Assembly: GCA_016219375.1 (NCBI GenBank)
Contig: JACRNC010000003.1
Coordinates: 222,431-286,430, forward strand
Origin: Burkholderiales bacterium
GTDB taxonomy: Bacteria; Pseudomonadota; Gammaproteobacteria; Burkholderiales; Burkholderiaceae_C
Direction of reading: 5' to 3'
Length of the DNA: 64,000 nucleotides
Positions within the stretch are counted from its first letter, which is position 1, and each line of letters opens with the position of its first letter. The position numbers and the translations under genes were made by a program. A model generated the notes under the pieces. That model saw only the letters and a list, made by a program, of their open reading frames with translations. It ran no database searches and was not told where the DNA came from. Positions 57,427-64,000 of the stretch are shown piece after piece.

Positions 57427-58656
57427 ATGCCCGACACCCTCATCAAGGTCGATCTGCAGCAGTCCCCCTACGAGAACGAGAAGGTCCACAACCGCTGGCA
57501 TCCGGACATCCCGATGGCCTGCTGGGTCAACCCCGGCGATGACTTCGTGCTGGAGACCTACGACTGGACCGGCGGCTACATCAAGAACAACGACAGCGCC
57601 GACGACGTGCGTGATGTGGACCTGACCACGGTGCACTTCCTGTCGGGCCCGGTGGGCGTCAAGGGCGCCGAGCCCGGCGACCTGCTGGTGGTGGACCTGC
57701 TGGACATCGGCGCCAAGCCGGACAGCCTGTGGGGCTTCAACGGCTTCTTCAGCAAGACCAATGGCGGCGGCTTCCTCACCGAGCACTTCCCGCATGCGCA
57801 GAAGTCCATCTGGGACTTCCACGGCATGTTCACCAGCAGCCGACACATCCCCGGCGTCAACTTTGCAGGCCTGATCCACCCGGGCCTGATCGGCTGCCTG
57901 CCCGACAAGAAGATGCTGGACATGTGGAACGAGCGCGAGGTGGATTTCATCGCCACCCAGCCCGACCGCGTGCCCCCGCTGGCCAACCCGCCGTTCGCCA
58001 AGACCGCGCACATGGGCCAGCTCACCGGCGAGGCCGCCGCCAAGGCCGCGGCCGAGGGCGCCCGCACCGTGCCGCCGCGCGAGCACGGCGGCAACTGCGA
58101 CATCAAGGACCTGTCGCGCGGCTCGAAGATCTACTTCCCGGTCTACGTGGACGGCGCCGGCCTGTCGGTGGGCGACCTGCACTTCAGCCAGGGCGACGGC
58201 GAGATCACCTTCTGCGGCGCCATCGAAATGGCCGGCTGGGTGCACATGAAGGTGGAGCTGATCAAGGGCGGCATGGCCAAGTACGGCATCAAGAACCCGA
58301 TCTTCAAGCCCAGCCCAATCACGCCCACCTACAACGACTATCTGATCTTCGAAGGCATCAGCGTCGATGAGCAGGGCAAGCAGCACTACCTTGACGTGCA
58401 CGTGGCCTACCGCCAGGCCTGCCTGAACGCCATCGAGTACCTGAAGAAGTTCGGCTACTCCGGAGCGCAGGCCTACTCGCTGCTGGGCACGGCGCCGGTG
58501 CAGGGCCACATCAGCGGCGTGGTCGACATCCCCAACGCCTGCGCCACGCTGTGGCTGCCGACGCAGATCTTCGACTTCGACATCCGCCCGACGGCCGCCG
58601 GCCCGGTGGTGCAGGACTTCGGCGGGGTGGATCTGCCGTTGTCGCCGGATCTTTGA
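57427..58656 (+). CDS. fmdA: Formamidase / acetamidase
   Basis: The product is 409 residues from ATG 57427 with CAGGAG upstream. It belongs to the FmdA/AmdA metal-dependent family, not the nitrilase type. Signatures include NRWHPDIPMACWVNPGDDFVLETYDWTGG, VDLTTVHFLSGPVGVKGAEPGDLLVVDLLDIG, FPGVNFAGLIHPG-like IPGVNFAGLIHPGLIGC, REHGGNCDIKDLSRGSKIYFPVYVDGAGLSVGDLHFSQGDGEI and YLKKFGYSGAQAYSLLGTAPVQGHISGVVDIPNA. It hydrolyses formamide (or acetamide) to formate and ammonia in the cytoplasm. It is the catabolic end of the transporter operon. Confidence 0.95.
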   Translation: MPDTLIKVDLQQSPYENEKVHNRWHPDIPMACWVNPGDDFVLETYDWTGGYIKNNDSADDVRDVDLTTVHFLSGPVGVKGAEPGDLLVVDLLDIGAKPDSLWGFNGFFSKTNGGGFLTEHFPHAQKSIWDFHGMFTSSRHIPGVNFAGLIHPGLIGCLPDKKMLDMWNEREVDFIATQPDRVPPLANPPFAKTAHMGQLTGEAAAKAAAEGARTVPPREHGGNCDIKDLSRGSKIYFPVYVDGAGLSVGDLHFSQGDGEITFCGAIEMAGWVHMKVELIKGGMAKYGIKNPIFKPSPITPTYNDYLIFEGISVDEQGKQHYLDVHVAYRQACLNAIEYLKKFGYSGAQAYSLLGTAPVQGHISGVVDIPNACATLWLPTQIFDFDIRPTAAGPVVQDFGGVDLPLSPDL

Positions 58657-58695
58657 GGCGGGATCCCGCGGGCCGCTGGGCGCGGTTGGCGCGGG

Positions 58696-58801
58696 GATCG
58701 GGCGACCAGGGGGCTTCTCTCCGCTTATGTCCCCCGCCCGTCGCCTGCGGCGCCGCGCTCCTCCTTTACTTCGCTGCGAGAAGCCCCCTGGCCGCCCGAT
58801 C
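58696..58801. repeat. Long inverted repeat (24-base arms) after fmdA
   Basis: GATCGGGCGACCAGGGGGCT (continuing to 58719) pairs with the reverse complement at 58778-58801: 23 of 24 positions match. The 58-base centre includes TTTACTTCGCTGCG. The structure would be a very stable stem-loop in RNA or a cruciform in DNA. It lies in the 266-base gap between fmdA and fmdB and could terminate or attenuate transcription. I recall similar elements in Comamonadaceae intergenic regions. Confidence 0.85.
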
Positions 58802-58922
58802 CGTCACCGTTTGTGGACGGCAACGGCCTGGGAAATCAGGCATCGCAGTGGGCTCGCACCGTCTGCTCAGGCATGGTTCGTGCGGCCCCGCACTGCCTGA
58901 CTGCGCAACAAGGAGCACAGAC

Positions 58923-59267
58923 ATGCCCACCTACGACTACGCCTGCCCCGCCTGCGGCGGCTTCGATGCCTTCCGCACCGTCTCGGCCCGCAACGACCCG
59001 GCTGCCTGCCCGGGGTGCGGCACCGACTCGCCCCGCGTCTTCGCCACCGCCCCGCGGCTGGCCTGCATGGAGTCGGACACGCGCCGCGCGCTGGACATCA
59101 ACGAGCGGGCCCGCCATGAGCCGCGCTCGTCCAAGGACTATGTGCGGCTGCGCCACCCGTCGGGCTGCGGCTGCTGCTCCCCGTCCACCCGGCGCACGGC
59201 CACCGTCACGTCACCGTCCGGCGCCAAGGCCTTCCCCAGCAAGCGGCCGTGGATGATCAGCCACTGA
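58923..59267 (+). CDS. fmdB: FmdB family zinc-ribbon protein
   Basis: The product is 114 residues from ATG 58923 with AAGGAG upstream. It begins PTYDYACPACGGFDAFRTVSARNDPAACPGCG, with C8, C11, C29 and C32 forming a zinc ribbon. A second Cys set (SGCGCCSPST) is near the C-terminus. In Methylophilus methylotrophus FmdB is reported as a regulator of amidase expression. Its place after fmdA agrees, though the mechanism is not known. A large inverted repeat separates it from fmdA. Confidence 0.9.
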   Translation: MPTYDYACPACGGFDAFRTVSARNDPAACPGCGTDSPRVFATAPRLACMESDTRRALDINERARHEPRSSKDYVRLRHPSGCGCCSPSTRRTATVTSPSGAKAFPSKRPWMISH

Positions 59268-59372
59268 GGGTCCGGCCGGGCTGCTCGACAGCGAGCGGCT
59301 GAGCCGTTTATTGCCGGCCCCGGCCGACGGCCGCGTGATAAGGTAATACCTTCGAATACCGGAGTGCCCACC

Positions 59373-59666
59373 ATGTCCACCGCCACTCCCACCCGCCCGG
59401 TCGCCATCAAGATCGACGACGACATGCGCGAGCGCGTCAAGCGCCTGGCGCAGGCCCGTCATCGCACGGCGCATTGGCTGATGCGCGAGGCGATCACTCA
59501 GTACGTGGAGCGCGAGGAAAAGCGTGAGGCCTTTCGCCAGGACACCCTCAAGGCCTGGGAGGAATACCGCACCACCGGCCTGCATGCCAGCGCTGAAGAG
59601 GTGGAGGCCTGGCTGGCGAGCTGGGGCTCGGATGAGGAACAGCCCGCTCCGGCATGCCCCAAGTAA
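59373..59666 (+). CDS. CopG family ribbon-helix-helix antitoxin
   Basis: The product is 97 residues from ATG 59373, eight bases after a GGAG site. The RHH fold is PVAIKIDDDMRERVKRLAQARHRTAHWLMREAITQYVEREEKREAF, followed by a toxin-binding tail (KAWEEYRTTGLHASAEEVEAWLASWG). It binds DNA at its own promoter and neutralises the ParE-type toxin encoded next, with a 13-base overlap. Confidence 0.9.
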   Translation: MSTATPTRPVAIKIDDDMRERVKRLAQARHRTAHWLMREAITQYVEREEKREAFRQDTLKAWEEYRTTGLHASAEEVEAWLASWGSDEEQPAPACPK

Positions 59667-59944
59667 GGTATGCGCCGGCGGCGCTGCGCGACCTGGAGCA
59701 GCTGCGCGATTTCCTGCGCGACAAGAACCCGGCCGCCGCCCGGCGCGCGGCGGAGACGATCCTCAAGGCCGTGCAGGTGCTTGGCCGCCATCCCCAGATC
59801 GGCCGCCCGGTGGAGGATCTGCCCGAGGAGTACCGCGAGTGGGTGATCGACTTTGGTGACAGCGGGTATGTGGCGCGTTACCGCATCGATGGGGACGCCG
59901 TCACGGTGCTCGCCGTGCGCCATCAGAAGGAAGTGGGGTACTGA
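59654..59944 (+). CDS. RelE/ParE family toxin
   Basis: The 96-residue protein is typical of the family: VRYAPAALRDLEQLRDFLRDKNPAAARRAAETILKAVQVLGRHPQIGRPVEDLPEEYREWVIDFGDSGYVARYRIDGDAVTVLAVRHQKEVGY. The motif YRIDGD-VTVLAVRHQKE and basic residues are present. ParE types block gyrase and RelE types cut mRNA; the order antitoxin-toxin and paired tail favour ParE. It overlaps the antitoxin gene by 13 bases. Confidence 0.9.
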   Translation: MPQVRYAPAALRDLEQLRDFLRDKNPAAARRAAETILKAVQVLGRHPQIGRPVEDLPEEYREWVIDFGDSGYVARYRIDGDAVTVLAVRHQKEVGY

Positions 59945-60001
59945 GGGGGTACTGAGCCGGGGCACTGATGCGTCCAGTGCCACCTCTCAGTATTCGGCTG
60001 C

Positions 60002-61426
<1,425 letters not shown>

Positions 61427-61568
61427 GGCGGGCAGCGTGGGAAGGGGGCTGCCATCGTGCCCCAAGCCCGCGGTCGGTCCATGCGGGATGCCCCTTCTGC
61501 CCGCCGGGAACGCGGCCGTGCGGCGCCTGGCGACGGCTGCGCGGCGCCGCGCGATGCCGCGCGTGGCC

Positions 61569-62669
61569 TCAGAAGCCTTCGCCGCCGTGGTCGCGGGCGA
61601 AGATGTCCCAGGCCGCAATGAACATGGCCGCGATCACCGGGCCGATGACGAAGCCGTTGAGCCCGAAGATCGCCAGCCCGCCCAGCGTGGAGATGAGCAC
61701 CACGTAGTCGGGCATCTTGGTGTCCTTGCCCACCAGGATGGGCCGCATGACGTTGTCCACCAGCCCGATGACCAGCACGCCGTAGGCGATCAGGCCGATG
61801 CCCTTGGCGACCGCGCCGGTGGCCAGGAAGTAGATGGCCACCGGCCCCCACACCAGCCCGGCGCCCACGGCCGGCAGCAGCGACAGGAAGGCCATCAGCA
61901 CCGCCCACAGCAGCGCCGCATGCACGCCCAGCGCCCAGAAGGCCAGCCCGCCCAGCAGGCCCTGGGTGGCGGCCACCAGCACGTTGCCCTTGACGGTGGC
62001 GCGGATCACGGTGGTGAACTTCTCGAGCAGCCGGCGCTTGTAGCGCGCCTGCAGCGGCACGGCTGCACCGATGCGCTGCGCCAGCTCCGGCCCGTCGCGC
62101 AGCAGGAAGAAGGCCAGGTAGAGCGCGATGCCGAAGTTGACGACGAAGTCGAAGGTGTTCTGCGTGAAGCCCACCGCCTGCGTGGCGATGACCTTGCTTC
62201 CGGCAGCCAGGCGCTCCTGCAGCTCGCTGACGCTGCCCAGCCCGAAGCGGTGGAGCAGGTCGCTCACCCATTGCGGCAGGGCCGCGAGGATGCGCTCGAA
62301 GTAGACGCCGATGTCCCACTGGCCGCTCTGCACGAGCTGGAAGACGGCCAGCGCCTCGCGCACGAGCGAGGCGGTGATCAGCGACAGCGGCAGGATGACC
62401 AGCAGCAGCAGGATGGCCAGCGTCAGCAGCGCGGTGCGGTTGCGCTTGCCGGGCATGCGCGCCAGCAGCCGGCGGTTGAGCGGGGCGAACAGGATGGCCA
62501 TGACCACGCCCCAGAACACCGCGCTGTAGAAGGGCGCCAGCACCCAGCCGAAGGCCACTGAGACGATCAGCAGCAGGCCGAGGAAGACCTTGTCCTCGAA
62601 CGGCGTGCCGCCGTGGACGTGAGGCGGGAGGTCGTCTTGGGGGCGGTCGGGGCGGAGGTCTGCGCTCAT
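61569..62669 (-). CDS. AI-2E transporter family (PerM/TqsA/YdiK) membrane protein
   Basis: The 366-residue protein has about seven transmembrane helices: FLGLLLIVSVAFGWVLAPFYSAVFWGVVMAILFAPLNRRLL at the N-terminus, a central amphipathic region (LPQWVSDLLHRFGLGSVSELQERLAAGSKVIATQ), and the family core KLFEKFTTVIRATVKGNVLVAATQGLLGGLAFWALGVHAALLWAVLMAFLSLLPAVGAGLVWGPVAI-type C-terminal half, read here as LLEKFTTVIRATVKGN and so on. Members export autoinducer-2 or other small molecules or act as Na+/H+ antiporters. The substrate cannot be told. Confidence 0.88.
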   Translation of the reverse strand: MSADLRPDRPQDDLPPHVHGGTPFEDKVFLGLLLIVSVAFGWVLAPFYSAVFWGVVMAILFAPLNRRLLARMPGKRNRTALLTLAILLLLVILPLSLITASLVREALAVFQLVQSGQWDIGVYFERILAALPQWVSDLLHRFGLGSVSELQERLAAGSKVIATQAVGFTQNTFDFVVNFGIALYLAFFLLRDGPELAQRIGAAVPLQARYKRRLLEKFTTVIRATVKGNVLVAATQGLLGGLAFWALGVHAALLWAVLMAFLSLLPAVGAGLVWGPVAIYFLATGAVAKGIGLIAYGVLVIGLVDNVMRPILVGKDTKMPDYVVLISTLGGLAIFGLNGFVIGPVIAAMFIAAWDIFARDHGGEGF

Positions 62670-62771
62670 GGATGGGGCGGCCGTTGGCGTGGGGCGATGG
62701 TAGCCACCGGCGCCCCGGTGCTCTTGTGCGGGACCGGGTGCCCGGCGTGTCGGCGCAGGCCTGCGCGCGGC

Positions 62772-62975
62772 TCAGGCCGCGAGCGCCAGCTCCGCCTCCT
62801 CGATCCAGTACTGCACCGCGCCGTAGTAGCCCTCCCACACACAGCCGTTGCAGCCGCGGCCGCAGCAGCTGGTGGGCTCGGGCGGCGGCTCGCGCAGCTC
62901 CACGCCGGCACGGGCGGCGCGCTGCTGCAGCCACTGGATCAGGGACAGGGCGGTTTCGCGGTCGGTGATCTCCAT
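62772..62975 (-). CDS. Small oxidoreductase-like domain protein
   Basis: The product is 67 residues from ATG 62975. An N-terminal helix (TDRETALSLIQWLQQRAARAG) precedes the motif PPPEPTSCCGRGCNGCVWEGYYGAVQYW, which matches the oxidoreductase-like N-terminal domain. Its CC-x3-C-x2-C cysteines probably bind a metal or iron-sulphur cluster. Such short proteins are widespread in Proteobacteria; the role is unknown. It is convergent with nothing close and follows the glycosylase gene in divergent orientation. Confidence 0.8.
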   Translation of the reverse strand: MEITDRETALSLIQWLQQRAARAGVELREPPPEPTSCCGRGCNGCVWEGYYGAVQYWIEEAELALAA

Positions 62976-63248
62976 GGTGGCGGGCAGTGAGCAGCGGGCA
63001 GGTCGGCGAGGGCGCACAGGATAGCGAGCGCCGCGGCGGCGTGTGCAGCTGGGGCGGGCATTGCAGCTTGGCGGCGAGCATGCGGTGGAGTTGCAGGGCC
63101 GCCAACTGGCACCGTCGCAGGCTGGCGGGCGCTGCATTTGCCAGCGGATGGTGACCCTCCGGCGCAGCCCGCTACCGTCATCTCTCTACCGTAGCGGCTC
63201 CAACGTGGCGCCCTGGCCAGCCACAGCCCACTGAGTGATCCGTATCCC

Positions 63249-63827
63249 ATGCTCCTGGCCGACATCGACTTCCTGGCCCCGGCCGACGAGGTGGCCCGCC
63301 GGCTCATCGGCGCCACATTGCTCATCGACGGCGTGGGCGGCGTCATCGTCGAGACCGAGGCCTATGACCAGGCCGACCCGGCGTCCCACGCCTGGAGCGG
63401 GCCGACTGCGCGCAATGCCAGCCTGTTCGGCCCGCCGGGGCATGCCTATGTCTACCGGTCCTACGGCCTGCACTGGTGCCTGAACCTGGTCTGCCGCCCG
63501 GCCGGGCATGGCGCCGGGGTGCTGATCCGCGCGCTGCAGCCCACTCAGGGGCTGGAGGCGATGGCGCAGCGGCGGGGCCTGGCCGACCCACGCCTGCTGT
63601 GCAGCGGCCCGGGCCGCGTGGGCCAGGCCCTGGGCGTGGACAAGTCGCTCGACGGCCGGCCGCTGGGCTGCCCGCCGTTCGAGCTCCTGGCTGCCGAGTC
63701 GCCGCTGGACGAATCGGCCATCGCGGTTGGCCCGCGCATCGGCATCACCAGGGCCGTCGATCAGCCTTGGCGCTTCGGCCTGACGGGATCGCGCTACCTG
63801 AGCCGGGCGTTCAGGGCGGTGGCTTGA
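63249..63827 (+). CDS. 3-methyladenine DNA glycosylase (AAG/MPG family)
   Basis: The 192-residue protein excises alkylated purines such as 3-methyladenine, the first step in base excision repair. Family motifs are LIGATLL, VETEAY with catalytic E37 and intercalating Y39, DPASHAWSGPTARNASLFGPPGHAYVYRSYGLHWCLNLVC, and CSGPGRVGQALGVD near the C-terminus, then RIGITRAVDQPWRFGLTGSRYLS. Length agrees with bacterial members. It is monocistronic; an IS110-type transposase tail follows, convergent, 55 bases after its stop. Confidence 0.94.
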   Translation: MLLADIDFLAPADEVARRLIGATLLIDGVGGVIVETEAYDQADPASHAWSGPTARNASLFGPPGHAYVYRSYGLHWCLNLVCRPAGHGAGVLIRALQPTQGLEAMAQRRGLADPRLLCSGPGRVGQALGVDKSLDGRPLGCPPFELLAAESPLDESAIAVGPRIGITRAVDQPWRFGLTGSRYLSRAFRAVA

Positions 63828-63882
63828 GCGTCAGATGTCGGCTTGCTGGGCGGCTGAGGCGGCTGAGCAACCGTCTTGAAGG

Positions 63883-64000
63883 TCAAGCGTCGTGAAGCAT
63901 CGGAATCCACCTGGAGCGATGTTTAGCGATGGCGTTGAGCACGCCGACGAGCTTGCGCATGGTGGCGACTAGGGCGACCTTCTTGCGCTTGCCGTTGGCC
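63883..64000 (-). CDS. IS110-family transposase, C-terminal part (cut by window edge)
   Basis: A leftward frame enters from the right edge and ends at a TGA at 63883-63885: ANGKRKKVALVATMRKLVGV then LNAIAKHRSRWIPMLHDA. GK-K-VALVA-MRKL----LNA is the conserved C-terminal end of IS110/IS116/IS902 transposases. The N-terminal DEDD catalytic domain lies outside the window. The 39 codons seen are open. Whether the element is intact cannot be told. Confidence 0.85.
   Translation of the reverse strand, partial: ANGKRKKVALVATMRKLVGVLNAIAKHRSRWIPMLHDA

Noticed and set aside
63170..63196. CCGCTAC/GTAGCGG inverted halves before the DNA glycosylase gene as a terminator
   Set aside because: The 7-base arms are separated by about 14 bases and no T-run follows; too weak to call.

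Overview
The window comes from a high-GC Gram-negative bacterium. Several features point to Betaproteobacteria, order Burkholderiales (Comamonadaceae or the Rubrivivax/Ideonella/Leptothrix side): the cox block order coxB-coxA-small ORF-cox11-DUF2970-coxC-SURF1-ctaA-ctaB-sco, an rpoH preceded by a CIRCE operator, the fliE | fliFGHIJK | fliLMNOPQR layout, and the intergenic hairpins. The order is a recognition-based call and no search was run. The first ~5 kb looks less GC-rich than the rest, as expected of an exchanged surface-polysaccharide locus.

Layout. (1) 1-6452: surface polysaccharide genes, comprising a secreted clan GH-A-type glycosidase cut by the left edge, a GT4 glycosyltransferase, an OafA-type acyltransferase, a Wzx-type flippase and UDP-galactopyranose mutase. 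(2) 6589-8331: comF and a BioC-like methyltransferase, divergent. (3) 8446-18304: a complete aa3-type cytochrome c oxidase locus with copper delivery (Cox11, Sco1) and haem A synthesis (CtaB, CtaA). (4) 18329-20366: a NarL-type two-component pair. (5) 20500-24285: a short chemotaxis operon (CheZ-motif protein, CheY, CheA, CheW) closed by a strong terminator. (6) 24386-26309: an outer-membrane barrel protein and rpoH under a perfect CIRCE element. (7) 26352-38785: flagellar export and basal-body genes. (8) 38811-41423: an ECF42-type sigma factor with two DGPF/YciI proteins and a VOC protein.

(9) 41492-59267 is the most interesting region. It holds a short-chain amide/urea uptake and hydrolysis system: substrate-binding protein, two permeases, two ATPases, formamidase and an FmdB zinc ribbon. 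Beside it lies an unusual sensor: an NCS1-type transporter fused to an eight-cysteine cluster and a hybrid histidine kinase, followed by a LuxR-type response regulator with a long middle segment. A 16-bp palindrome (TACGTCATTYRRCGYA) inside a shared 14-nt core (GGCGCTACGTCATT) lies in front of the kinase, the binding protein and the second permease. I propose that the kinase/regulator pair senses an amide or urea and controls all three transcripts. A PilZ/YcgR-type protein and a diguanylate cyclase sit in the same locus, suggesting a link to motility or attachment.

The transporter operon is split by about 4.8 kb of accessory DNA (49668-54461). It carries a BrnT-like toxin/antitoxin pair under a palindromic promoter, an AbrB-like protein, the diguanylate cyclase, a collapsed remnant of a class I DNA methyltransferase, and an unrecognised 465-aa protein whose start overlaps the methyltransferase stop. 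(10) 59373-64000: a CopG/ParE toxin-antitoxin pair, a cytochrome P450, an AI-2E-family membrane protein, a small oxidoreductase-like-domain protein, 3-methyladenine DNA glycosylase, and the tail of an IS110-type transposase running off the right edge. I saw no tRNA, rRNA or CRISPR array.
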